DNA of 64,000 nucleotides. Source: Flavicella sediminum (GTDB lineage Bacteria; Bacteroidota; Bacteroidia; Flavobacteriales; Flavobacteriaceae). A program made the position numbers and the translations under genes. Numbering within the stretch: the stretch's first letter is position 1; every line of letters begins with the position of its first letter. The notes under the pieces are model-generated. The model saw nothing but the letters and a program-made list of their open reading frames with translations, had not been told where the DNA came from and made no database searches. Below are positions 54,479 through 62,677 of this stretch, in pieces. The stretch is taken from the NCBI RefSeq assembly GCF_006381105.1, contig NZ_VDET01000007.1, positions 1 through 64,000 of the forward strand. Reading direction: 5' to 3'.

Positions 54479-55285
54479 TTAATGGGTTTTTCCTAGTTCC
54501 ACCGCCCTATTAAAGGCCGCGAAAGCTGCGTTTTTTATATGATTATTTACTTTATCTGCATTTAATGAATCCAATGCAGCTTGGGTTGTACCTCCTTTAG
54601 AGGCCACCATATCCATCCATTGACTAGGAGAAATGGTGTCTTGGTTGAAAAGTTCAACGGCACCTTTAAAAGTTTGACTAACTAAAACGGTTGCATCATC
54701 TTTTGAAAAGCCCATTTGTTCTGCCGCTTCCATCATACTTTGCATAAAATAGAAAACATAAGCAGGTCCACTACCTGAAATTCCGGTTGAAGCATCAATA
54801 AAATTTTCATTGGCCACTTCAATAGATCTTCCTGTGGTAGCCAACAAACTTTCAACAATACTAGCTTCCTCTTTGGAAACGTCAGTAGAAGTAACAAAAG
54901 TTGTTAAGCCTTCACCAATTTTTGCTGGTAAATTAGGCATACAGCGAACTACTTTAGGCAATCCTGTACTTTTTTTAATTGAAGCTATAGTAACTCCTGC
55001 CATTACAGAAACAATAATTTGATTTTCATTAAAATGAGGTTTCAATTCCTCAAACACGCTATTGGCATGAAAAGGTTTTACTGCAATAAAAATAATATCT
55101 GCTTTTGGAGCACAATCGGCTAAATTATTAAATACTTGAAAGTAGCCTAATTCTTTCAATTCTTGTAGTTTTTCTTCTGATTTGTCAGAAATCATAATCA
55201 GTTCGTTGTTTAGCAAACTTGATTTTGACATTCCTTCAGCATAGGTAAGTCCCATGTTACCTGCGCCAATTACTAGTATTTTCAT
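54479..55285 (-). CDS. proC: Pyrroline-5-carboxylate reductase
   Basis: NAD(P)H-dependent reductase of 268 residues catalysing the last step of proline synthesis. Rossmann motif VIGAGNMGLTYAEGM (4-18), AVKPFHANSVFEEL, VRCMPNLPAKIGEG, and the dimerisation/active-site region STGISGSGPAYVFYF and VASKGGTTQAAL are typical. It is followed by proB in one unit and preceded by a long non-coding region. Confidence 0.96.
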   Translation of the reverse strand: MKILVIGAGNMGLTYAEGMSKSSLLNNELIMISDKSEEKLQELKELGYFQVFNNLADCAPKADIIFIAVKPFHANSVFEELKPHFNENQIIVSVMAGVTIASIKKSTGLPKVVRCMPNLPAKIGEGLTTFVTSTDVSKEEASIVESLLATTGRSIEVANENFIDASTGISGSGPAYVFYFMQSMMEAAEQMGFSKDDATVLVSQTFKGAVELFNQDTISPSQWMDMVASKGGTTQAALDSLNADKVNNHIKNAAFAAFNRAVELGKTH

Positions 55286-55727
55286 ATATGTTATTTTATT
55301 TAATATTCTTTTTTTTTCGTGAAATGATAGTTCTGATAATTTTTTGTGCTCTCAGAAATGGCTGAACTACATAATAGTTTTTAGCTACTTCTTAGTACAT
55401 CAAATCTTTTCAAATTACTGTTGCAAAATATAGTAATTGCATGTATTTACAAAATACAAAGCAACAGGTTTTCGGATATACAAAATTATGTTTCGTTCAT
55501 GAAAACGAAATCTTTAGTATTTGGAAAAAGTTAAAATGAAATTTTAAAAATGTATTTAATTTGCTTTTCTACTTTTCCATAAAAAAAGTAAAAAGCAATT
55601 ACTTTATAAGCGTACTTAATTTAGAGAAGTAGGAGGAATGAATTTGTTAGATTGAACTCTAAAAATTAGAAAATTAAAACTGAAGATTCTACTGTTTTTC
55701 TTTTCATGTATGGCTTCTATCATTCTG

Positions 55728-55759
55728 CAAATGTACAAAAATGAAGTGCTTCTCGCAAA
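55728..55759 (-). promoter_or_regulatory. Promoter pointing to proC with long leader
   Basis: On the minus strand TTTG (complement of 55756-55759) is followed after 20 bp by TACATTTG (complement of 55728-55735), a full consensus match. The first gene downstream, proC, begins about 440 bp later. Confidence 0.55.
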
Positions 55760-55803
55760 TATTTGGGCCTAAGATAAAATTGAAGTGGGTGTTTTGTCGT
55801 AAT

Positions 55804-55838
55804 AAAAAAAGCGCTTTCTTACTTAAAAGAAGGCGCTT
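55804..55838 (-). terminator. Terminator of the His/Tyr-rich secreted protein gene
   Basis: On the minus strand AAGCGC-TTCTT-type arms (one mismatch or bulge) pair around a short loop and are followed by seven T residues. The structure lies a few bases past the stop codon at 55844. Confidence 0.75.
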
Positions 55839-55843
55839 CACAC

Positions 55844-56302
55844 TTAAAATAATCCTAAACTAACCCTAGGTGTTCTCACTGAAATTCTGGTGCTACTTCT
55901 GCTAGAAGGAGAAGATCTGTGGTAATAATGTCTTTCATAGCCATAGTAGTAATAAGTGGCATGATGGTAATAATCATCACTATGATGGCAATGATGATCG
56001 CAATACTTATAATGCGATTTGTAGGCTTGCTTTTTACTTTTTACATAAGCTTTGTGTGCTTTTTTGTCTTTCTTTTTTAAGTCAGCCTCATACTCTTTTT
56101 GTTCCTTCCAAAAAGCTTGTTCTTCTTCTGAAGAGTTTCCTTCAAATTGTTGTTCGTATTTGGCATCTTCAATAGCTCTCCCTTTATAATAAGATGTTTT
56201 ATCTTGCTTTTCATTAGAAGAAGTAGCCGTTTTTTGTGCATTTATTGTTGGTGTTGAAACAACAAATAAACTTGCTAACATAATTGATTTTAATAGTTTC
56301 AT
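55844..56302 (-). CDS. Secreted His/Tyr-rich protein of unknown function
   Basis: A 152-residue protein with a signal peptide (about 1-22, ending TINAQ). A charged helical region (about 30-90, rich in Glu and Lys) leads into a stretch from about 95 to 128 dense in histidine and tyrosine (YCDHHCHHSDDYYHHATYYY), then a Ser/Arg-rich tail with SSPSSRSSTR. The two cysteines and many histidines suggest metal binding (zinc, copper or nickel), by composition only. No recognised family. It has its own terminator. Confidence 0.75.
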   Translation of the reverse strand: MKLLKSIMLASLFVVSTPTINAQKTATSSNEKQDKTSYYKGRAIEDAKYEQQFEGNSSEEEQAFWKEQKEYEADLKKKDKKAHKAYVKSKKQAYKSHYKYCDHHCHHSDDYYHHATYYYYGYERHYYHRSSPSSRSSTRISVRTPRVSLGLF

Positions 56303-56427
56303 GTCTTTTCTATTTTAATTAATACTAAATCAAATCCGATTTAAATCGTGATTCATTAAATAGACAACTATGAAATTTTTTACCCTACCGTTTTTTTATT
56401 TTTTTTGGGGAAATTAAAAATGCTTGG

Positions 56428-57036
56428 TTATTCACTAATAATTTTGGACTTGGGTTGCTTTAATTTTTTTCGAATGAATCGAGTGAATTTTTTGTTAGTA
56501 GGATAGCTTCGTTTTGGAGTGAGGTTATTAAAAATGAGGGCCACTATAAATAAAATAAGAACGCCGCTTAATACGGGTGAGAATACATATGCATAGCCCA
56601 AAGCTTTTATTTTTACGGTACCAATAGTTGCTATTAAAGCGGTGGCTCCTCCTGGAGGGTGCATGGTTTTTGTAAACTGCATGCATACAATTGAAAGTGA
56701 AACTGCCAAAGGTGCCGTTATCCAAATAATATCAGGAAATAATTTATAAACCGTTACTCCGACTAGAGCAGATATTACATGTCCTCCAATTAAATTGCGT
56801 GGTTGTGCCAAGGGACTTTGAATGGCACCATAAATTAGAACACACGAAGCTCCAAAGGAACCAATTAAAAATATATTTTCTTCCTTAGGCATTGTCTTAG
56901 ATTGAAAAAAAGCAATAAGTCCAATTCCGACAAATGCTCCTAAAAAAGACCAAAATTTCTCTCTATAATCTACAAGTGTTTCTTTATACATAATGTATTT
57001 AGAAACCCTATAGGTTCGTTGAATTTTTTGTTTCAT
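56428..57036 (-). CDS. HPP family integral membrane protein
   Basis: A 202-residue membrane protein with four to five spans. It contains the family signature KTMHPPGGATALIATIG (about 121-137), which gives HPP its name, and FGASCVLIYGAIQSPLAQPRNLIGGH. Some plant and cyanobacterial HPP proteins transport nitrite; in Bacteroidota the substrate is unknown. It is divergent from the LysR-type gene at 57196 across ~160 bp containing TAGTTAGAACTA, which suggests local control. Confidence 0.9.
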   Translation of the reverse strand: MKQKIQRTYRVSKYIMYKETLVDYREKFWSFLGAFVGIGLIAFFQSKTMPKEENIFLIGSFGASCVLIYGAIQSPLAQPRNLIGGHVISALVGVTVYKLFPDIIWITAPLAVSLSIVCMQFTKTMHPPGGATALIATIGTVKIKALGYAYVFSPVLSGVLILFIVALIFNNLTPKRSYPTNKKFTRFIRKKLKQPKSKIISE

Positions 57037-57052
57037 AAAAAAAACTTACTAC

Positions 57053-57064
57053 TAGTTAGAACTA
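57053..57064. promoter_or_regulatory. Small palindrome between HPP and LysR genes
   Basis: TAGTT-AG-AACTA is a perfect 12-bp palindrome 17 bp upstream of the HPP start. It could be a LysR-type or other operator, but such short palindromes arise by chance in AT-rich DNA. Confidence 0.3.
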
Positions 57065-57195
57065 ATTTTTTACGGTGTGCAATACTAGAAATACTTAGTT
57101 AGCAAATTAATTGTCCTTCGTGAAATTAATTAAAGGCTCTTTGAAAAAAATTAAAGAAATAGATTATTGCCACACTTTATTGTAGTTTTGTGGCC

Positions 57196-58080
57196 ATGGA
57201 AATTAAGTATTTCAAATTAATAAAAACAATTGTTGAAGAAGGCAACTTGGCCAATTCGGCAGGACGATTATTTTTAACCCAATCGGCTTTAAGTCACCAA
57301 TTAAAGGAACTAGAATTGCAATTGGGATTTAAAGTGTTTTTTAGAAAACGAAGTAATTGGGAACTCACAGAAGAAGGAGCAGAGCTGTACAAACTTGGAA
57401 ATTCTATTTTAGAAAATATTGAAACAGGCTTGCAAAACATCAAAAAAATTCAAGCGGGATCTATTGGAATTATTAAAGTGAGTACTGAATGTTATTCCTT
57501 TTATCATGGTTTTCCAAAGTTCATTCAAAAAATGGGATTTTTATATCCAGAAATTGAAGTGGATTTAGCTTTAGAATCCACCCACCATCCAATCAATAAA
57601 CTGGTCTCAAATGAAATTGATATCGCCATTGTTACCGCCAAACCCACTGACGAATCATTGGTAAGTATTCCCTTTTTTGAAGATGAAGTTTTTGCTATTC
57701 TTCATAAAGAAAATTTAATGAATAATGTAAAAACGATGCTTCCCGAGCATTTTACAAATTCACATTTAATTATTCATTCCTATCCATTAGAAACGGTTTC
57801 GGTTTATGAAATTTTTTTAAAGCCACAAAAAATTCAGCCCAATAAAATATCTGCCATTCCTTTAACACAGGTGGCATTAGAAATGATTGATGCCAATATT
57901 GGTGTAATGTGCATGCCAAAATGGGCTTTAAAATCTTTTAAATTACCCGATACAATTGTATTTAAAAAACTAGGAAAAACGGGTTTAAAAAGAAAGCATT
58001 ATTTAGTTGTAAGAAAACCTGACAGGGAAAAAAAATACATCAACGATTTTATTTCAAATTTTGTAGAAGAATTTTCTTAG
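57196..58080 (+). CDS. LysR-family transcriptional regulator, MetR-like
   Basis: A 294-residue LysR-type regulator. The N-terminal helix-turn-helix (about 14-60) contains FLTQSALSHQLKELE and LGFKVFFRKR, very like MetR, the homocysteine-responsive regulator. The rest is the two-lobed effector domain. The start is the ATG at 57196: an upstream GTG at 57190 is inside the promoter element TAGTTTTG (57183-57190), so the transcript is nearly leaderless. It is divergent from the HPP gene. MetR role is a guess from the recognition helix; no met genes are nearby. Confidence 0.9.
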   Translation: MEIKYFKLIKTIVEEGNLANSAGRLFLTQSALSHQLKELELQLGFKVFFRKRSNWELTEEGAELYKLGNSILENIETGLQNIKKIQAGSIGIIKVSTECYSFYHGFPKFIQKMGFLYPEIEVDLALESTHHPINKLVSNEIDIAIVTAKPTDESLVSIPFFEDEVFAILHKENLMNNVKTMLPEHFTNSHLIIHSYPLETVSVYEIFLKPQKIQPNKISAIPLTQVALEMIDANIGVMCMPKWALKSFKLPDTIVFKKLGKTGLKRKHYLVVRKPDREKKYINDFISNFVEEFS

Positions 58081-58092
58081 GAAATACGGGTT

Positions 58093-59097
58093 TTATTTAT
58101 CTACAACCAAACGAGTTTTTCTATTGGCAATTTCCCATGCCGTATGAAAGACTAATTTTGTTCTCTGTGTCAATAATTCATAGTTAATTTTGTCAGCCGT
58201 ATCACTTGCTTTATGGTAATCTTCATGTACACCATTAAAATAAAAGATGACAGGAATGTTATTTTTAGCAAAATTATAATGGTCAGATCGGTAATAAAAA
58301 CGATTCGGTTCGTTTTTAGCATTGAAAGTATAATCTAAATTTAAGTTTAAAAATTCTTTGTTCACCATTTCAGACACTTGATGCAATTCTGTACTAAGTT
58401 TATCGGAACCGATTAAATAGATGTAATTAGGATTTTGTTTATGCGCATCATCAACTCTACCAATCATGTCAATATTTAAATTGGCTACATGGTTTTTTAA
58501 CGGAAAAATTGGATTTTTAACATACCATTTGGAACCATACAGCCCTTTTTCTTCAGCAGTTAAATTTAAAAATAATAAAGATCGTTTTGGGCCTTGACCA
58601 GCATTTGCAGCCAACTGAAAAGCTTCTGCAATTTCTAGAATAGCGACAGTTCCAGAAGCATCATCATCGGCTCCATTAAAAATTCGATCACCTTTTGTTC
58701 CAATATGATCGTAATGTGCTGAAAGGACAATTATTTCATCAGGAAATTCAGATCCTTGTACAAAGGCAAGTACGTTTTCGGAAGCTTTAATTCCGGCGGG
58801 TAAAAAAGATTTAGGGATGGTTTGAAAATAGTCTGTTGGTGCTATTGGTGAAGCAAGTCCACTTTCTATATAGGCTGTTTTTAAAAACTGTGCTGCTTTT
58901 TTTTGACCAGGTTCACCAGTATCTCTTCCTTCGTATGCATCGGAAGCCAAGATATAGAGGTTTTCTTTTAATTCTTCTAAAGTGATGGTATTAGCATATT
59001 TTAAAGCCGTGTTTGAAGGCGTTTCTATTTTGTTTTTGTAAGCTGTGCAGGAAACAAGAAAGAAGCAAATACAACAAAGTAAAAGTGTGTTTTTCAT
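58093..59097 (-). CDS. M28 family zinc peptidase, lipoprotein
   Basis: Aminopeptidase-type M28 protein, 334 residues, with a lipoprotein signal (CICFFLVSCTAYK). Zinc ligands appear in order: His and Asp in LSAHYDHIG, Asp in FNGADDDASG (bridging), Glu pair in LTAEEKGLYGS, Asp in NIDMIG and a late His in YRSDHYNF. It probably cleaves N-terminal residues of peptides at the cell surface or in the periplasm. It lies 26 bp downstream of the ABC ATPase gene, same strand. Confidence 0.92.
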   Translation of the reverse strand: MKNTLLLCCICFFLVSCTAYKNKIETPSNTALKYANTITLEELKENLYILASDAYEGRDTGEPGQKKAAQFLKTAYIESGLASPIAPTDYFQTIPKSFLPAGIKASENVLAFVQGSEFPDEIIVLSAHYDHIGTKGDRIFNGADDDASGTVAILEIAEAFQLAANAGQGPKRSLLFLNLTAEEKGLYGSKWYVKNPIFPLKNHVANLNIDMIGRVDDAHKQNPNYIYLIGSDKLSTELHQVSEMVNKEFLNLNLDYTFNAKNEPNRFYYRSDHYNFAKNNIPVIFYFNGVHEDYHKASDTADKINYELLTQRTKLVFHTAWEIANRKTRLVVDK

Positions 59098-59123
59098 AAA
59101 TTAGCATTTTGCTTAAATGTACA

Positions 59124-59918
59124 TTAATTTTGTAAAATAAATTGTTCTGAAACAGGGTCAAATTTAATTTGCTTACTCGGAAATAATTCTTCTAAGTTTT
59201 TTTGAGCGATATGTTCTTGTAAACTTCCCGATAAAAAATTACGTGGGGTCATTAACCATAAAATATCGGCTATCTTCAAAGCTAAATTGACTTCATGTGT
59301 GGAAAGTATAATGGTTTTTCCTGTGTTTTTAACCAAGTTTTGTAGTAATTTAAAGACTTCAATTTTGTGATGCATGTCTAAATGTGCAGTGGGCTCATCT
59401 AAAATAATAATTGCAGTATCTTGTGCTAATGCTCTTGCAATCATTACTTTTTGTAGCTGTCCATCACTCAATTCATAGTATTTTTTAGCAGCTATAGCTT
59501 CTATACCGACTTGTGCAATAGCTTTTTTTGCTTTTTGATGATCTTCAGAACTTAACTTTCCTAGCCAATTGGTATAGGGTTGCCTGCCCAATGCTACCAA
59601 TTCAAAAACACTAAGCTGGCTGTCAGGAATCCTATCCGTTAAAACCAAACTCATTTCCTTGGCCATTTCTGAAGAAGCTATGGAAGCAAGGTCTTGATTG
59701 TTCAAATATACGGTGCCACCTAAAGCATGTTGTGTTTTGGATAGGGTTCGCAAAAGTGTCGATTTTCCAATCCCGTTTTTCCCGAGCAAACATACCAATT
59801 TGCCTTTTTCTAGATGAATATTAATTTCTTTGGCAACCGAATTAACCCCAGATTTGGAACAATAACCAATGCTAAGATCTTTTGTTTTTAAGACGATATG
59901 TTTGTTTGAAGTATTCAA
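59124..59918 (-). CDS. ABC transporter ATP-binding protein (FecE/BtuD type)
   Basis: ATPase of 264 residues for an iron-siderophore/haem/cobalamin importer. Walker A LLGKNGIGKST (45-55), signature LSDGQLQKVMIARAL, Walker B AIIILDEPTAHLD and the H-loop LSTHEVN are intact. It pairs with the permease gene immediately upstream (2-bp gap). No substrate-binding protein or TonB receptor gene is adjacent, so the ligand is unclear. Confidence 0.93.
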   Translation of the reverse strand: MNTSNKHIVLKTKDLSIGYCSKSGVNSVAKEINIHLEKGKLVCLLGKNGIGKSTLLRTLSKTQHALGGTVYLNNQDLASIASSEMAKEMSLVLTDRIPDSQLSVFELVALGRQPYTNWLGKLSSEDHQKAKKAIAQVGIEAIAAKKYYELSDGQLQKVMIARALAQDTAIIILDEPTAHLDMHHKIEVFKLLQNLVKNTGKTIILSTHEVNLALKIADILWLMTPRNFLSGSLQEHIAQKNLEELFPSKQIKFDPVSEQFILQN

Positions 59919-59920
59919 AG

Positions 59921-60952
59921 TTATAGACTGTTTTTTTGTTTTCTAACCAATAACCAAATTACGATAGGCGCCCCAAAAAGAGAGGTCACAGCATTGATAG
60001 GCAAAACATGTTCACTTGTTGGTAATTGAGCAATCGCATCGCAAACAAGCATTAAAATAGCCCCATTTATGGCTACAGCGGGTAATAATATTCTATGATC
60101 AGAAGTGTTAAAAATTAATTTTGTTAAGTGCGGTATGGCCAAACCGACAAAGGCTATTGGCCCAGAAAAAGCCGTAATAACTCCTGTCATTAAACTGGTG
60201 GTAATTAATACAATATAACGTGTTTTTTTTATGTTTACCCCCAAACTTATGGCATAGCTTTCGCCTAAAAGCAAACTGTTTAGAGGTTTGATAATAAATA
60301 ACAATAAAATGGTACTCAATAAAATAATCATAAAAAAAACAGTCAACTCGTTCCAACTTAAATTACCAAGACTACCAAAGCTCCAGAAAATAAATTGCTG
60401 TAACTGCTCAGCACTACTAAAATAACTCAATACATTTATAATTGCTGCACTGATACTTCCAAACATCAACCCTACAATAAGTATAGACATTGTATTTCTT
60501 ATTTTTTTTATAGCAATTAATACGGAAGATAAAACTAAAAAGGCACCGATACTACTGGCAATGGTTATGCTCCAAGTAGACAACATAAAATCACCTAAAA
60601 CACCTCCGAAAAAAGCGGAACCAAGTATCAAACAAGCCACACCTAAACTAGCACCCGAACTTATACCAAGAACAAAAGGCCCTGCCAATGGGTTCCGAAA
60701 CAAGGTTTGCATTAACAAACCACTAACACCCAAACCTGAACCAACGAGCATAGCTGTAATAGCTTTAGGAATTCTAAAATTATAAATGATATACTGCCAA
60801 CTTTCTTTCGATTCCACATTCCTGAAAAGTATGTAAACTAATTCTTTAAAAGGTATGTGTATTGATCCCAAACTGATATTGAGTAAGGCTACAAAAAGTA
60901 ATGAAACCCCTAATGCTATAAAGGTAAGTTTGTATGTTTTATTAAAATCCAA
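59921..60952 (-). CDS. FecCD-family ABC transporter permease
   Basis: Ten-span permease of 343 residues of the BtuC/FecCD family. Segments YNFRIPKAITAMLVGSGLGVSG (about 56-77), FRNPLAGPFVLGISSGASLG and SGPIAFVGLAIPHLTK are characteristic. It should function as a homodimer with the ATPase encoded downstream to import a metal chelate or vitamin B12. It begins immediately at the end of the RdgB gene, so the three genes are one unit. Confidence 0.95.
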   Translation of the reverse strand: MDFNKTYKLTFIALGVSLLFVALLNISLGSIHIPFKELVYILFRNVESKESWQYIIYNFRIPKAITAMLVGSGLGVSGLLMQTLFRNPLAGPFVLGISSGASLGVACLILGSAFFGGVLGDFMLSTWSITIASSIGAFLVLSSVLIAIKKIRNTMSILIVGLMFGSISAAIINVLSYFSSAEQLQQFIFWSFGSLGNLSWNELTVFFMIILLSTILLLFIIKPLNSLLLGESYAISLGVNIKKTRYIVLITTSLMTGVITAFSGPIAFVGLAIPHLTKLIFNTSDHRILLPAVAINGAILMLVCDAIAQLPTSEHVLPINAVTSLFGAPIVIWLLVRKQKNSL

Positions 60953-61528
60953 TTAAGCAAGTTTGTTTAAAAAAGAAATTAATTTTTTAACGGCAAGTCC
61001 TCTATGACTAATAGCCCCTTTTTCTTCCATATTCATTTCAGAAAAAGATTTAGAAAAACCTTCTGGCTGAAAAATAGGATCATATCCGAAACCTTCTTGC
61101 CCAGTCTTTTCTTTTAAAATGGTTCCTTTACAAATACCTTCAAATACATGTTGCTGGCCATTTAAATTCAACGTAATAACGGTTTTAAATTGAGCGGTTC
61201 TATTAGACGTTTCTTTTAATTCATTCAAAACTTTTTGCATGTTTTTTTCGGCATCATTTCCGGGACCAGCATAACGTGCTGAATATACCCCTGGTGCACC
61301 ATTTAGTGCATTTATTTCTAAGCCTGTATCATCAGCAAAGCAAGCCATGTCATACTTTTTTGTGACATAATCTGCTTTAAGTTTGGAGTTGCCTTCAATG
61401 CTGTCTGAGGTTTCTGGAATATCCTCTAAACACTGGATATCTTGCAAGCTTAATAGCTCAAAATTACTTACCAAAGCTTGAACTTCTTTTAACTTGTTTT
61501 TATTGTTAGTAGCGAAAACTATTTTCAT
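60953..61528 (-). CDS. Non-canonical purine NTP pyrophosphatase (RdgB/HAM1)
   Basis: House-cleaning enzyme of 191 residues that hydrolyses dITP, dXTP and ITP. FATNNKNKLKEV (4-15) binds the nucleotide; CFADDTGLEINALNGAPGVYSARYAG contains the catalytic Asp; FGYDPIF and SHRGLAVKKL complete the pattern. Zero-gap arrangement with the permease gene. Divergent from the fibronectin-like lipoprotein gene. Confidence 0.96.
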   Translation of the reverse strand: MKIVFATNNKNKLKEVQALVSNFELLSLQDIQCLEDIPETSDSIEGNSKLKADYVTKKYDMACFADDTGLEINALNGAPGVYSARYAGPGNDAEKNMQKVLNELKETSNRTAQFKTVITLNLNGQQHVFEGICKGTILKEKTGQEGFGYDPIFQPEGFSKSFSEMNMEEKGAISHRGLAVKKLISFLNKLA

Positions 61529-61653
61529 TTTATCAAATCAATTTAAAAACAAAGATAACCTTGATTTATTTATTTTTAGGCCATTTTCACGACTTAAAAT
61601 CTATTGACAGGAAAAAACTTGAACGTTTTGTAATTTTTGTTAATCTTAAACGT

Positions 61654-61683
61654 TTTGAATACAATTAATATACATTATATTTG
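61654..61683 (+). promoter_or_regulatory. Promoter of fibronectin-like lipoprotein gene
   Basis: TTTG (61654-61657) and TATATTTG (61676-61683) are 18 bp apart. The TTTG box is part of AACGTTTTG (61649-61657), which is repeated at 61622-61630, a 27-bp period. Confidence 0.65.
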
Positions 61684-61708
61684 TGCAAAGTTTAAAGAAA
61701 AGTAACTT

Positions 61709-62578
61709 ATGAATTTGAAGAATCGTAGTGTCAAAACAATAAAAATTTGTTTATTTTTTAGTCTATTGGTATCATTTTTTTCATCTTGTACCATAGAGAC
61801 CGGAGGTACAGGTGGGGATGATTCAGTTTATTTTTCTAAATTAAAAACTCCTGAAGTAACCTTCACAAACAATGCATTGGTATGGGAAGATGTTAAAAAC
61901 GCCCTTTTATATGAAGTATTAAAGGATGGTGTTAAAGTAAATCATGCGACATCACCACACGTAATTAGATCTGAGTCACAAAATGGAGAATATACGGTTA
62001 GAAGTATTCCAAATCATAAGTTAAATAGATATTTAGCCTCTGAAGCTACAGAACCAATTACAGTTGCCTATGTTACACCTGTAAAAATTGCAGCTCCAAG
62101 CTTAACATTTAACGACAATGTACTTTCTTGGGATGAGAGTATTGAAGCTAGTGAATATATTGTTTATAAAAATGATACAGAAGTGGCCAAAGTAGCTACG
62201 AATAGTTATGTGCTAAAAGCTGACACCTATAATGGAGAATACAAAGTTTCAATTGTAGTAAAAAGTAGTTCTAGAGTTTGGTTAGATTCAGATTTATCAG
62301 CTGGACTAACTGTTAGTTTTACACCACTTATCGCTTTAGCTACTCCTAATGTAACGTATGCAACTAATACTTTATCTTGGAACGGTGTAACAGATGCGGA
62401 AAGCTATACAGTTTTTAAAGATGGCCTTGAGCTTACTGTTGTATCAGGAGCTTTGACTTACGATATTGCAGACGCTACTTTTAATGGTGAATATACTGTG
62501 ATTGCCAATCCATCGGATACATCTACTACTCTAAAACAGTCAGCTGAATCTAATAAAGTTACCGTAGTTTTTAATTAA
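61709..62578 (+). CDS. Lipoprotein with three fibronectin type III-like repeats
   Basis: A 289-residue surface lipoprotein (signal FSLLVSFFSSCTIETGG). The mature protein is three tandem repeats of about 80 residues. Each has a strand with a W (ALVWEDV, VLSWDES, TLSWNGV), a Y-V-K-D/N turn (YEVLKDG, YIVYKND, YTVFKDG) and a closing NGEY (NGEYTVRS, NGEYKVSI, NGEYTVIA). This is the fibronectin III-like beta-sandwich pattern. Possible roles are adhesion or polysaccharide or surface scaffolding; no enzyme domain. It has its own consensus promoter. Confidence 0.85.
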   Translation: MNLKNRSVKTIKICLFFSLLVSFFSSCTIETGGTGGDDSVYFSKLKTPEVTFTNNALVWEDVKNALLYEVLKDGVKVNHATSPHVIRSESQNGEYTVRSIPNHKLNRYLASEATEPITVAYVTPVKIAAPSLTFNDNVLSWDESIEASEYIVYKNDTEVAKVATNSYVLKADTYNGEYKVSIVVKSSSRVWLDSDLSAGLTVSFTPLIALATPNVTYATNTLSWNGVTDAESYTVFKDGLELTVVSGALTYDIADATFNGEYTVIANPSDTSTTLKQSAESNKVTVVFN

Positions 62579-62677
62579 TTCTAAAAAAACAAAAATTAGG
62601 GTAGGGTTTCTATTGTTTCACCTGTTTTATGAGTGTAGGTTCATATTGGGCCTGTATAATTCATTAAATAGAAAATT

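Larger units (their letters stand above)
55286..55843. other. Long non-coding region upstream of proC
   Basis: A 558-bp stretch without a credible gene. From right to left on the minus strand it holds a terminator (55804-55838), a consensus promoter (55728-55759) and about 430 nt of possible leader with hairpins. These include TTTCGTT/AACGAAA and a GTTGC...GCAAC stem enclosing TGTATTT/AAATACA. A second weaker promoter-like TATATTTTG lies near 55425. It is either a long proC 5' leader or a small RNA gene; sequence alone does not decide. Confidence 0.4.

Noticed and set aside
57190-57195. GTG as start of the LysR gene
   Set aside because: It lies in the promoter element TAGTTTTG; the ATG at 57196 fits LysR N-termini.
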